Part shown: in pieces, positions 51,338 to 59,866 of the stretch
Layout of the letters: the number at the start of each line of letters is the position of its first letter
Position numbering within the stretch: the stretch's first letter is position 1
Source: Cypionkella sinensis
GTDB taxonomy: Bacteria; Pseudomonadota; Alphaproteobacteria; Rhodobacterales; Rhodobacteraceae
DNA: 64,000 nucleotides
Direction: 5' to 3'
Assembly (NCBI RefSeq): GCF_042646385.1
Contig: NZ_JBHRTO010000001.1
Coordinates: 2,480,001-2,544,000 of the forward strand
The notes under the pieces: generated by a model
The model's database searches: none
Seen by the model: only the letters and a program-made list of their open reading frames with translations
Told to the model about the DNA's origin: nothing
Translations under genes and position numbers: made by a program

Positions 51338-52567
51338 TCAGCGCTTCACAATACCTGCGGCCACCCAGTCATCAAACCGCGCCAGAACCGCCTCTGAAAA
51401 CGCCGCATCATTGATATGGGCGTCCAGTTCCACCAGCTCGACCTGTTCAGGGCAGGCCGCCCGCATCTCCTCACAAAACGCCGCCAACCCCGCCGCATCC
51501 TCCAAGGGCGCGCCGGGCCGATCCCATTCATGCCCGCCCCGGTTGGGCAGGAAAAACACCACAGGCCCGGTCGAACCCGCCAGCTTGCGACAGATTTCTC
51601 GCGCCACCAAACGCCGCTGATCCGGGGTCTGCACCACAGAGGTCAGCAGCCGATTATGGGCATGCGCCGGGGTGTCCTTGAACGCCTCTGGCAGCGGATG
51701 CCAAGCCACGAAATCAATCAGATCATAGCAACCCATCGACACCATCTGCGGCACCCCCGCCCGCCCCGCCGCGGTCAGCCGATCCTCCCCCGCCGAGATC
51801 GCCGAGCCGAACATATGGTTGGCCACCTCTTGCGGCGCGAAGTCCATCACCGCCGCAAAGGCCCCATCCGCGGCCAGACTTTCAAACGCCCGCCCGCCCA
51901 TGCCCGTGGCATGAAACACCGCCACCTCAAACCCCCGCGCCTCCAGCGCCGGTTTCAATGCCACCATATAGCGCAGCACGGTCTTGCCAAACCCGGTCAT
52001 CCCGATCAGCGGCTTCTTCACCGCCGGAACCTCCACCGCCCTCGCCGCCCCCAACACCGCCCCGGCAGCCTGCGACAGCGCGGCCTTGCAGACAGCGTTC
52101 AACCCGTAAAGCCCCCCCGCCCACAGGATCATCTGAATATCCGCAGCCAGCCGCGCAGGCGGGATCATCGGGCTGAAGCTGATGGTCGAGACCACATATT
52201 TCGGCACACCCAGCGGCAGGGCGGCACAAACATCCAGTGCGAGATCGGTCCCCATCGACCCGCCCAGCACCAGCACCCCGTCAAACCGCCCAGCGCGATG
52301 CAACCCTGCCGCCAGCGCCGCCGCCCCCTGCGCCATCGCTTGCATCGCGATATTCTCATCCTCAGCCGCGATGATCGCCGCAATCGAGGTGCCCCCAGCC
52401 GCCACCACGTCATGCTTGGAAAAATCCGTCGCAGCCTTGGGATCGCCTAAGACCGACACATCCATCGTCAGAACCTCGCCGCCCTGCTTGCGGATCACCG
52501 CGGCCAGATAGGTCAGCTCGTCGTCCTTGGTGTCATAGGTCCCGATGATCAGGATGCGATTGCCCAT
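51338..52567 (-). CDS. Tm-1-like ATP-binding domain protein (UPF0261)
   Basis: A 409-residue cytoplasmic protein of the Tm-1-like/UPF0261 family. It begins with RILIIGTYDTKDDELTYLAAVIRKQGGEVLTMDVS and carries GGSMGTDLALDV and GMTGFGKTVLRY. Plant Tm-1 binds ATP and blocks a viral helicase; the bacterial function is unknown. Located downstream of an aldehyde dehydrogenase and permease, suggesting a role in small-molecule catabolism. GAGGCACC precedes the ATG. Confidence 0.85.
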   Translation of the reverse strand: MGNRILIIGTYDTKDDELTYLAAVIRKQGGEVLTMDVSVLGDPKAATDFSKHDVVAAGGTSIAAIIAAEDENIAMQAMAQGAAALAAGLHRAGRFDGVLVLGGSMGTDLALDVCAALPLGVPKYVVSTISFSPMIPPARLAADIQMILWAGGLYGLNAVCKAALSQAAGAVLGAARAVEVPAVKKPLIGMTGFGKTVLRYMVALKPALEARGFEVAVFHATGMGGRAFESLAADGAFAAVMDFAPQEVANHMFGSAISAGEDRLTAAGRAGVPQMVSMGCYDLIDFVAWHPLPEAFKDTPAHAHNRLLTSVVQTPDQRRLVAREICRKLAGSTGPVVFFLPNRGGHEWDRPGAPLEDAAGLAAFCEEMRAACPEQVELVELDAHINDAAFSEAVLARFDDWVAAGIVKR

Positions 52568-52585
52568 AGGTGCCTCAGCCTTGCT

Positions 52586-54076
52586 TTACAGTTGAATCCA
52601 GGCGGTTTTCAGATCGGTGTATTTGTCCAGCGCATGCAGGCTTTTGTCGTGGCCGTTGCCCGATTGCTTGACCCCGCCCAGCGGCACCGAGTTATCCGCC
52701 CCACCGTAGGTGTTCACATGCACCACCCCGGCGCGGATGCCGCGAACCATGCGATGCGCACGGCCCAGATTGGCCGTCCAGACACCCGCGGCCAGACCAA
52801 AATCGCTGGCATTGGCCAGCCTTACCGCCTCGGCCTCATCCGCAAACGGGGTCACGGCCAGAACCGGGCCGAAAACTTCCTCGCGATACAGCCGATGCTC
52901 GGGGCGCACCCCCGTTACCACCGTCGGCTCCATATAATAGCCGCCCGTTTCCACCAGCGCGCGACGGCCACCCAGCACGATCTTGCCGCCGTCTTTCACC
53001 GCATCGGCTACAAAGCCCAGATTGCCCAGCAACTGCGTTTCAGAGTTCACCGCGCCGATCTGGGTGGCCAAGCTCAGCGGATTGCCGACCGGCATCTTTG
53101 CGGCACTCGCGGCCAGCAGCGACACAAATTCATCATGCACCGAAGCCTCTACCAACAACCGAGACCCCGCGACGCAGACCTGCCCGGCATTGCGGAAGAT
53201 CGCGGTTGCGGCAGCCTTGGCCGCAGCCGCCAGATCGGGCGCGTCGGCAAACACCACGTTGGGGCTTTTGCCGCCAAGCTCCAGATAGCACCGCTTCAGG
53301 TTCGAGCGCGCCGCATATTCCAACAGCCGCCGCCCGGTCGGGCCCGACCCGGTGAACACCATCACATCAACGTCCATCGACAGCGCCAACGCCTCGCCCG
53401 TCACGCGCCCCGGCCCGGTCACAACGTTGAACACCCCCGGCGGCACACCCGCCTCCAGCGCCAGTTCGGCCAGCTTCAGCAGAGTCAGTGAGGCGGTCTC
53501 CGCAGGCTTCAACACCACGGAATTTCCCGCGGCCAGCGCAGGCGCGATCTTCCACGCGCCGATCATCAGGGGGAAATTCCACGGCACAATCGCCGCAACC
53601 ACCCCCACGGGTTCGCGGTGGATCAGCGCCAGAATGCTATCGGCTGTCGGGGCAATCTCGCCATAAACCTTGTCGATCGCCTCGGCATAATAGCGGAACG
53701 TGCCCGCGGCACTGCCCGGCTCGGCCTTCAGGGCCATGCCGATGTCGGTGCCATTGTCGCGCACGCCCAGAACCGCCAGTTCAAGGCTGTTCTTCTCGAT
53801 CAAATCGGCCAACCGATGCAGCACCGCCTTGCGCCCTGCCGGAGCCATCCGCGACCACAGACCGCTTTCAAAACTAGCCCGCGCCGCTGCCACCGCGCGT
53901 GCCACATCCGCCTGTGATGCCGTCGCGGTCGTGGTCAAGACCTGCCCGTTGATCGGCGAAAGCACTTGCGTCTCACCAGCCTCACCCTCCAACCACTGGC
54001 CATTGATCAGCAGCTTACCCGCAGGCACAGGCGCTGCGGCCAGAAGATCAATCTCACTTTGGGTGGGGGCGGCCAT
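52586..54076 (-). CDS. Aldehyde dehydrogenase (PuuC/GABALDH type)
   Basis: A 496-residue NAD(P)-dependent aldehyde dehydrogenase. PWNFPLMIGAWKIAPALAAGNSVVLKPAE, catalytic Glu in LELGGKSPNVVF, catalytic Cys in NAGQVCVAGSRLLVE. Similar to gamma-glutamyl-gamma-aminobutyraldehyde dehydrogenases, so the substrate could be an aminoaldehyde from a polyamine or diamine. ATG at 54076 with AGGAG upstream; 30 extra codons rejected. Permease upstream, aminotransferase nearby on the other strand. Confidence 0.93.
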   Translation of the reverse strand: MAAPTQSEIDLLAAAPVPAGKLLINGQWLEGEAGETQVLSPINGQVLTTTATASQADVARAVAAARASFESGLWSRMAPAGRKAVLHRLADLIEKNSLELAVLGVRDNGTDIGMALKAEPGSAAGTFRYYAEAIDKVYGEIAPTADSILALIHREPVGVVAAIVPWNFPLMIGAWKIAPALAAGNSVVLKPAETASLTLLKLAELALEAGVPPGVFNVVTGPGRVTGEALALSMDVDVMVFTGSGPTGRRLLEYAARSNLKRCYLELGGKSPNVVFADAPDLAAAAKAAATAIFRNAGQVCVAGSRLLVEASVHDEFVSLLAASAAKMPVGNPLSLATQIGAVNSETQLLGNLGFVADAVKDGGKIVLGGRRALVETGGYYMEPTVVTGVRPEHRLYREEVFGPVLAVTPFADEAEAVRLANASDFGLAAGVWTANLGRAHRMVRGIRAGVVHVNTYGGADNSVPLGGVKQSGNGHDKSLHALDKYTDLKTAWIQL

Positions 54077-54098
54077 CACATGCTCCTGCAACAATAGA

Positions 54099-54126
54099 AA
54101 AGGGCGACCGATTCTGGCCGCCCTTT
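54099..54126 (-). terminator. Attenuator-like hairpin between permease and dehydrogenase
   Basis: AAAGGGCG and CGCCCTTT arms (54099-54106, 54119-54126) followed on the minus strand by TTTTCTATT. Looks like a Rho-independent terminator after the permease that may lower expression of the downstream dehydrogenase. Confidence 0.6.
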
Positions 54127-54137
54127 CGTGGTTTCCA

Positions 54138-55571
54138 TCAGACTTTGGTTTTGCCCAGATCAGCAAACTTCGCCGGATCAGACGCTTTCAGTTTGGCAGC
54201 AAGCAAGATGCCCACCACGCCCGCGACGATCACCAAGGACGGCAACATCCACGACAGATGCCCCTCGGCCCCGGTCAGCGCGCCGAAATCCATGAAAATC
54301 TTGACGAACAGCACCGCCATGATCACGCCAGACACCACCGGCAGGATCTTGGTCGAAAGCGCATTTTCGCCCATCGCATCCTTGGCGAAAAACGCAATCA
54401 CCGCGAAAGACGTCAGCGACATCAGCCCCAGCACGCCCAAGGTACCAAGCTGCGACAGCCACGAGAACAAGTTCAGCACCGGATCAAGGCCGTTTACCAC
54501 GAACACGGTCACAAAGATCAACGCCAACACTGTTTGGATCACCGAACCGATATGCGGCGACAGATGCTGCGCGTGGGTGAAGCCAACCGCTGCGGGCAGA
54601 ATGCCCTCGCGCCCGGTGACAAAGATGTAGCGGGCGATGGCGTTGTGGAAGGCCAGCAGAGCCGCGAACACCGAAGTGACAAACAAGATGCCCATGATCA
54701 TCGACATGGTATCGCCCAGATAGGTGCTGCCCAGTTGGAACAGGAACATCGTCGGGTCCATGCCGCCCAAGGTTGGCATCAACTGCTCATTGCCAATCCC
54801 CATCACCATCAACCAAGAGGTGATCGAGTAAAAAATCCCGATGGCCAGCACCGAAAGGAACGTGGCACGCGGCACGGTGACATGCGGATCGCGCGCTTCT
54901 TCGGAATAGATCGTGGTGGCCTCAAAGCCGATGAAACCAGCAAAGGAATACAGGATGCCGATCGACCAAGTGCCCGAAAAGATGTTTTCCGGCATGAAGG
55001 GCGCCAGATTGAGCCCATTCGCGCCGCCCTTGCCGAGGATGACGACATCCAGCAACAGAACGATGGCGAACTCAAAAAACACCAGCACCATCAGCACTTT
55101 GGCGGAAAGATCCACTTGCCGATATCCCAGCACCGCGATCACCGCGATGGCCGCATAGGACCAGTAATACCACGGCAGATCCAGACCAAACTGCGCGAAG
55201 GTACCCGCAGCGGCGTAGCCGAACAGCCCCATCAGGCCGATCTGCATGGCGTTATAGGACAGCATCGCGATCAGCGCCGCCGCGCCGCCGATATGACCGC
55301 CCAAACCCTGCGCCGCAAAGGCATAGAAGGCGCCCGCGTTTTTCACATGGCGCGACATTGCGACGTAACCGGCCGCGAACATCAGCAGAATCGCCGTCAC
55401 AATCAGGAAGGTGCCGGGAATGCCGATGCCGTTGCCCAAGAGCATCGACAGCGGAATCCCCCCCGCAGCCCCGGTCAGCGGCGCTGCCGCAGACACCACC
55501 ATGAACGTCACAGCCGCCACGCCCAGCGAATTTTTCTTGAGTTGATTTGATGGAATACCAGCCTCAGCCAT
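54138..55571 (-). CDS. APC-family amino acid/amine permease
   Basis: A 477-residue inner membrane transporter with about 12 membrane helices. N-terminal LGVAAVTFMVVSAAAPLTGAAGGIP and the region FIGFEATTIYSEEARDPHVTVPRAT are APC-superfamily signatures for amino-acid/polyamine carriers. Divergent from the IclR regulator across a palindrome-rich gap; first in the reverse operon with the dehydrogenase and Tm-1-like genes. Likely imports the substrate of this locus; exact ligand not determined. Confidence 0.9.
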   Translation of the reverse strand: MAEAGIPSNQLKKNSLGVAAVTFMVVSAAAPLTGAAGGIPLSMLLGNGIGIPGTFLIVTAILLMFAAGYVAMSRHVKNAGAFYAFAAQGLGGHIGGAAALIAMLSYNAMQIGLMGLFGYAAAGTFAQFGLDLPWYYWSYAAIAVIAVLGYRQVDLSAKVLMVLVFFEFAIVLLLDVVILGKGGANGLNLAPFMPENIFSGTWSIGILYSFAGFIGFEATTIYSEEARDPHVTVPRATFLSVLAIGIFYSITSWLMVMGIGNEQLMPTLGGMDPTMFLFQLGSTYLGDTMSMIMGILFVTSVFAALLAFHNAIARYIFVTGREGILPAAVGFTHAQHLSPHIGSVIQTVLALIFVTVFVVNGLDPVLNLFSWLSQLGTLGVLGLMSLTSFAVIAFFAKDAMGENALSTKILPVVSGVIMAVLFVKIFMDFGALTGAEGHLSWMLPSLVIVAGVVGILLAAKLKASDPAKFADLGKTKV

Positions 55572-55663
55572 GCGGCACCCCCGGATATGCGGAATTTGTC
55601 ATGCGCGTTCCCTTCCTGTCGGTTGACTGCCTCCGTTCATCGGCGGCTATCGGTTTGTTATTT

Positions 55664-55711
55664 GAACCAATGGTTCGATTTTATTTGACAGCACCCGCGA
55701 CATTCTGTCAA
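55664..55711. promoter_or_regulatory. Palindromic operators between permease and IclR regulator
   Basis: Two symmetric sites in a 145-base divergent gap: GAACCAATGGTTC (55664-55676, perfect around a central A) and TTGACAG-N13-CTGTCAA (55685-55711) just before the regulator ATG. Suited to an IclR-type dimer controlling both directions. Sites seen; binding inferred. Confidence 0.55.
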
Positions 55712-55716
55712 CTGAA

Positions 55717-56547
55717 ATGAACGGGGTGGCCTTTGGGGCCGCAAAGGGCATTGGGCGCAGTATGGGAACGATCTCGAAAGCACTGGAACTGCTGGATCAC
55801 TTTACCAAGGCCCGGCCGCTGATCGGTCTGTCAGAGATGGCGCGTCTGGCCGATTTGAACAAAGCCACCTGTTTTCGCCTGCTCACTGAGCTTGGTGAGA
55901 ATGGCTTTGTCGAGCAGATCGGGACCGGCCGTGAATATCGTCTGGGGCCCAGCGTTTTGCGGTTGGCGGCTTTGCGGGAGGCGCAGGTGCCGACGCGGGA
56001 GGCGGCGATGCCGGTGTTGCAGGGGTTGGCGCAGCAGACTGGAGAGACGGCGCATTTGTCTTTGCTGATCTCCGACATCCTGCGGCCTTTGGCCCATGCC
56101 TACAGCGCGGCCCATGCCACCAAAGTGATGCTGGAGGATACCGAGGCCCTGCCGTTTCATGCGACGTCCTCAGGTCTTGCGGTGCTGGCGTTTCAGCCGG
56201 AAGCCTTTCGCAACCGGATTCTGGCGCAGCCCTTACCGCGGTTGACCAGCTCGACCGAGACGGTTCCGGCTGCCTTGCGCGCCTGCATCAATGATGTGCG
56301 CGCATTGGGCTATGCCGAAAGCCGGGGCGGGTACGAATCTGACGTGCATTCCATGGCGGTGCCGCTGTTTGATGCCTTGGGGCGTTGCAGCGGGGCACTC
56401 GCCGTTGCCGCTTTGGGCAGCCGCATGGGTGAGGCGCAGCGGCGGAAAATCCGCCATGCGCTGCTGCAAGCCGGAACCGAGATCACCACGCTTTGGGGCG
56501 GCAGTTTGCCGGCTGATATCGCGACATTGTGGCGCTTGGCCGCCTGA
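55717..56547 (+). CDS. IclR-family transcriptional regulator
   Basis: A 276-residue regulator (261 if ATG at 55762 is used). N-terminal winged helix (about residues 16-80, SKALELLDHF, then LADLNKATCFRLLTEL) and C-terminal GAF-like effector domain (about 95-270) ending with the conserved SMAVPLFDALGRCSGALAVAALGSR-type segment. Upstream of an aminotransferase and divergent from the permease; likely local regulator. The first ATG lacks a strong ribosome binding site. Confidence 0.9.
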   Translation: MNGVAFGAAKGIGRSMGTISKALELLDHFTKARPLIGLSEMARLADLNKATCFRLLTELGENGFVEQIGTGREYRLGPSVLRLAALREAQVPTREAAMPVLQGLAQQTGETAHLSLLISDILRPLAHAYSAAHATKVMLEDTEALPFHATSSGLAVLAFQPEAFRNRILAQPLPRLTSSTETVPAALRACINDVRALGYAESRGGYESDVHSMAVPLFDALGRCSGALAVAALGSRMGEAQRRKIRHALLQAGTEITTLWGGSLPADIATLWRLAA

Positions 56548-56561
56548 CGGAAGGAAAGACG

Positions 56562-57914
56562 ATGAAAGACGAAAACTATCTGAAGGCCCACAATGCCCGC
56601 AGCATGTGGCATCCGATGACCGCCCCTTCTGACAGCCTGAAAAACCCGCCCGCGATCATCACCGGCGGCAAGGGTGTGCGCATTACTGATATTGACGGGC
56701 ACGAAGTGGTCGATGGCGTGGGTGGGCTGTGGAATGTCAACCTTGGCTATTCCTGCCAGCCGGTGAAAGACGCGATTACCGCGCAGATGGAGCGGTTGCC
56801 GTATTATTCGACCTTCCGCGGCACCTCGAACGATTGTGTCATCGAACTGGCCGAGGAGTTGCGCAAGTTCTTCGCGCCGGATGGGCTTGTGCGGGCGTTC
56901 TTCACCTCGGGCGGGTCGGACTCGGTTGAGACCGCGCTGCGGCTATCGCGGCAGTATCACAAGATCCGGGGCGATCAGGGGCGCGTCAAATTCCTGTCGC
57001 TGAAGAAGGGCTATCACGGCACGCATATGGGCGGGGCTTCGGTGAACGGCAACGCCAATTTCCGCACCATGTATGAACCCTTGTTGCCCGGCTGCCATCA
57101 CATTCCGGCCCCCTATACCTATCGCAACCCGTTCAACGAAAGCGATCCGGCCAAGCTGGCGCAATTGTGCTTGCAGGCGCTGGAGGATGAGATTGCCTTC
57201 CAAGGGGCCAGCACGATTGCGGCCTTTATCATGGAGCCGATTTTGGGCGCGGGTGGGGTAATCCCGCCGCATGAAAGTTTCATGCCGGGGGTTGAGGCGA
57301 TCTGCCGGAAGAATGGCATCTTGCTGATCGCGGATGAGGTGATCACGGCATTCGGGCGCACTGGGGCTTGGACGGGTAGCAGGCTTTGGGGCGTGAAGCC
57401 CGATTTCGCCTGCACCGCCAAGGCGATCACCAATGGCTACTTCCCGTTTGGGGCTGCGATGATCTCGGAACGGGTGGCCGAGGTGTTTGAGGCCGACGAG
57501 ACCGGCAAGGCCGCCATCGGCCACGGCTATACCTATTCCGGCCATCCGGTTGGGGCGGCGGCGGCGCTGGCGTGTCTGGCGGAAACGCAGAAGCTGGACG
57601 TGAAGGTGAACGCCGCCGCGCGGGGGACAGAGCTGTATCAGGGCCTGCTGGCGTTGCAGGCCAAGCACGCGCTGATTGGCGATGTGCGTGGCGGGCATGG
57701 CTTGATGTGCGCGCTGGAACTGGTGGCGGATCGGGCGTCGAAAAAGCCCGCTGACAAGGCCATCCCCGGCAAGGTGCAGGCGGTGGCGTATCAGTCGGGC
57801 GCGATGGTGCGGGTGTCTGGCAACAACATCATCATGTCGCCGCCCTTGGTTCTGACCTCGGCGGATGTGCAGGTGATCTTGTCGAGCCTTGAGGCGGGGT
57901 TTGCGGCGCTTTGA
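56562..57914 (+). CDS. Class III PLP-dependent aminotransferase
   Basis: A 450-residue omega-aminotransferase (aspartate aminotransferase superfamily, class III). MWHPMTAP at the start is usual in omega-amino acid/diamine:pyruvate enzymes. FFTSGGSDSVETALRLSRQYHKI, LIADEVITAFGRTG and the PLP-Lys in CTAKAITNGYFPFGA are present. AAGGAAAG precedes ATG. Together with the aldehyde dehydrogenase and permease it fits uptake, transamination and oxidation of a diamine or omega-amino acid. Beta-alanine, putrescine or taurine remain possible substrates. Confidence 0.92.
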   Translation: MKDENYLKAHNARSMWHPMTAPSDSLKNPPAIITGGKGVRITDIDGHEVVDGVGGLWNVNLGYSCQPVKDAITAQMERLPYYSTFRGTSNDCVIELAEELRKFFAPDGLVRAFFTSGGSDSVETALRLSRQYHKIRGDQGRVKFLSLKKGYHGTHMGGASVNGNANFRTMYEPLLPGCHHIPAPYTYRNPFNESDPAKLAQLCLQALEDEIAFQGASTIAAFIMEPILGAGGVIPPHESFMPGVEAICRKNGILLIADEVITAFGRTGAWTGSRLWGVKPDFACTAKAITNGYFPFGAAMISERVAEVFEADETGKAAIGHGYTYSGHPVGAAAALACLAETQKLDVKVNAAARGTELYQGLLALQAKHALIGDVRGGHGLMCALELVADRASKKPADKAIPGKVQAVAYQSGAMVRVSGNNIIMSPPLVLTSADVQVILSSLEAGFAAL

Positions 57915-57948
57915 TCTTTCCCCGCTGGGAATGACTTGTGTATAGGCT

Positions 57949-57999
57949 AGGTTTTTTGGGGGTTTTCTACCATATATGGTGGTTTACCCCAAAAAACCT
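57949..57999. terminator. Nested hairpin between convergent aminotransferase and WYL regulator
   Basis: Outer 13-base stem AGGTTTTTTGGGG (57949-57961) with CCCCAAAAAACCT (57987-57999) encloses the 12-base perfect palindrome ACCATATATGGT (57969-57980). A strong dyad likely terminates both converging transcripts although the T-run is inside the stem. Unusual shape compared with the other hairpins here. Confidence 0.65.
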
Positions 58000-58008
58000 G
58001 CGGTTATC

Positions 58009-58719
58009 TTACCGAATGGTTTCTGCCAAGCGTGGCGCCACAGCGCGCACTTGGGCAATGTAATCGCGCAGCATCGGCACCCGGCGCGGGCGAAAACTTG
58101 CACCCGACAGCGCCACATCCTGCATCTGGCCCAGATGAAAACGCCGGAAATCCTGCCGCAGGCAACACCATGCCAGACACATCAGCGCCTGATCAAAATA
58201 CACAATCGACAGTGGCCAGATGCAGCGCTGCGTCTGGCTGCCGTTCTGATCCAGATAGGTCAGGCTGACTTCTTGTTCCGCCCAAGAGGCTTCGCGCAGC
58301 AGGGCGACATGTGCGGGCGGTGGTGTGCGCGTCTGAAACCGGATTGAGCGTGACACCGCATGGATGGCTTGGCGCTGCACGCGTTCCGGCAGGGTCGCGG
58401 TGATCTTGGCCATTGCCATTTCGGCAGCTTTGGCCAAGGCAGGATCGCCCATCTGGCGCACTTCTGCCAGACCCAGCACCAGCGATTCAACTTCGATACG
58501 GGTGAACATTTGCGGCGGCAAGGCGGGGTCTTCTGTCAACGTGTAGCCCACGCCCGCCTCGCCGTCGATCAAGGCACCGCCTGCGCGCAAGCTGTCGATG
58601 TCGCGGTAGATCGTGCGCTCGGATACCGCCATTTCCTCGGCCAAGCGGGCCGCTGTCACGGGCTGCGGCAACAGGCGCAGCGCGGTCAACAGGCGGAACA
58701 ATCGGTCGGATTTGGCCAT
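58009..58719 (-). CDS. YafY-type HTH/WYL-domain regulator
   Basis: A 236-residue regulator. N-terminal HTH of the DeoR-like kind (KSDRLFRLLTALRLL, then MAVSERTIYRDIDSLRAGG) and a C-terminal WYL domain (about residues 140-215, with LTYLDQNGSQTQRCIWPLSIVYF). WYL proteins sense ligands or nucleic acids. Divergent from a GST gene and probably its regulator. ATG at 58719 with AGGATG upstream; 20 extra codons rejected. Confidence 0.88.
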   Translation of the reverse strand: MAKSDRLFRLLTALRLLPQPVTAARLAEEMAVSERTIYRDIDSLRAGGALIDGEAGVGYTLTEDPALPPQMFTRIEVESLVLGLAEVRQMGDPALAKAAEMAMAKITATLPERVQRQAIHAVSRSIRFQTRTPPPAHVALLREASWAEQEVSLTYLDQNGSQTQRCIWPLSIVYFDQALMCLAWCCLRQDFRRFHLGQMQDVALSGASFRPRRVPMLRDYIAQVRAVAPRLAETIR

Positions 58720-58790
58720 GACATCCTGACGGTTTCTGGCAGTAGGGATGGAGCATAGTGACGGTATGGAAATAAGCAACGGAGATGAAA

Positions 58791-59396
58791 ATGCTGACCC
58801 TGTTCCACGCGCCGCAGTCGCGGTCCACCGCCATCGTCACGCTGATCGAAGAAATGGGGATCGCCGACAAGGTAGAGATCCGGCTGGTTGACATTGTGCG
58901 CGCCAGATTTGGCACGGGGGCTGCTGATGCGGCGAATCCGCACCCGGAAAAGAAGGCGCCCTGCCTTGTGCATGACGGCCATATCATCACCGAGCGCGGG
59001 GCGATCATGACCCATCTGACCACGCTGTTCCCTTCGGATATGGCACCTGCGGTCGGCACTCCGGCCTGGGGATCGTTCCTGACTTGGATGAACTGGTATC
59101 AGGGCGTGATGGAGCCGGTGCTGGTGCTGGATTTTGGCAAGGTGGCGCATCCGTCGCTGACGGCGACGTTTCGCGGTGTGGATGAGGTGACGGCGCGGAT
59201 CAGGGCGGCGCTGGAGCATGGGCCGTGGCTGCTGGGTGATCATTTCACCGCTGCCGATCTGCTGGTGCATTCGCCCTATGCGTGGTTCGACAATGTGCCG
59301 GATGATCCGCTGATCAAGGATTGGGTGGCGCGCTGCATGGCGCGGCCGGCGCGGCTGAAGGTGCTGGCGGCGGATGCAAGCCAGATGGCGGCCTGA
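58791..59396 (+). CDS. Glutathione S-transferase family protein
   Basis: A 201-residue GST: thioredoxin-like N-terminal domain (LTLFHAPQSRSTAIVTLIEEMG, KKAPCLVHDGHIITERGAIMTHL) and a helical C-terminal domain (LLGDHFTAADLLVHSP). Start at 58791 chosen because GGAG sits 6 bases upstream; the ATG at 58785 abuts GGAG. Divergent from the WYL regulator. Substrate unknown. Confidence 0.9.
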   Translation: MLTLFHAPQSRSTAIVTLIEEMGIADKVEIRLVDIVRARFGTGAADAANPHPEKKAPCLVHDGHIITERGAIMTHLTTLFPSDMAPAVGTPAWGSFLTWMNWYQGVMEPVLVLDFGKVAHPSLTATFRGVDEVTARIRAALEHGPWLLGDHFTAADLLVHSPYAWFDNVPDDPLIKDWVARCMARPARLKVLAADASQMAA

Positions 59397-59407
59397 GGCG
59401 CACGAAA

Positions 59408-59434
59408 AAAGGGCCGCCCGGTGGGCGACCCTTT
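59408..59434. terminator. Bidirectional terminator between GST and HU genes
   Basis: AAAGGG-CC-GCCC and GGGC-GA-CCCTTT form a hairpin with a GGT loop, followed by TTTTC on the plus strand and A-rich on the other side, so it works in both directions between these convergent genes. Confidence 0.75.
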
Positions 59435-59456
59435 TCAAAGGCGGTGCCGTCTGGGA

Positions 59457-59744
59457 TCAGGCGTTGACGCTGTCTTTCAGGGCTTTGGCGATGGCGAATT
59501 TCACCTGCTTGTCGGCAGCTTTCGTCACCGTCTCGCCGGTGGCGGGGTTGCGCACCTGACGCTCGGGACGCTCGCGGCAAGCCATCTTGCCCAGACCCGG
59601 CAGCATCACCGAGCCGCCAGCCGCAACTTCACGCGCCACAACGGTCGCAACGGCATCCAGCGCAGCGGTTGCGGTTTTCTTGTCGGCGCCCATTGCGTCG
59701 GCGATGGCAGCCACCAGTTGGGTTTTGGTCATGGCTTTGTTCAT
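59457..59744 (-). CDS. HU-family DNA-binding protein
   Basis: A 95-residue nucleoid protein. MTKTQLVAAIADAMGADKKTATAALDAV, MLPGLGKMACRERPERQVRNPATGETV and KVKFAIAKALKDSVN-like end match HU. It has two in-frame ATG starts, 59744 and 59732; AAGGACAAG before the first. Bends or compacts DNA as a dimer. Monocistronic. Confidence 0.92.
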   Translation of the reverse strand: MNKAMTKTQLVAAIADAMGADKKTATAALDAVATVVAREVAAGGSVMLPGLGKMACRERPERQVRNPATGETVTKAADKQVKFAIAKALKDSVNA

Positions 59745-59866
59745 GGTCTTGTCCTTGTTTTCGGCCCTCGTTCTTCAGGGCCCTGATAGAGTGATGGCAG
59801 GGGCTTCTCATGCTTTCGCGCCCGATGGCAAGCCCTTTTTGGCTTAAAATAAGGGATTTCCTTGGG

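Noticed and set aside
53700..55550. 616-codon plus-strand ORF opposite the permease
   Set aside because: His/Gln/Arg-rich antisense frame of a clear 12-helix permease.
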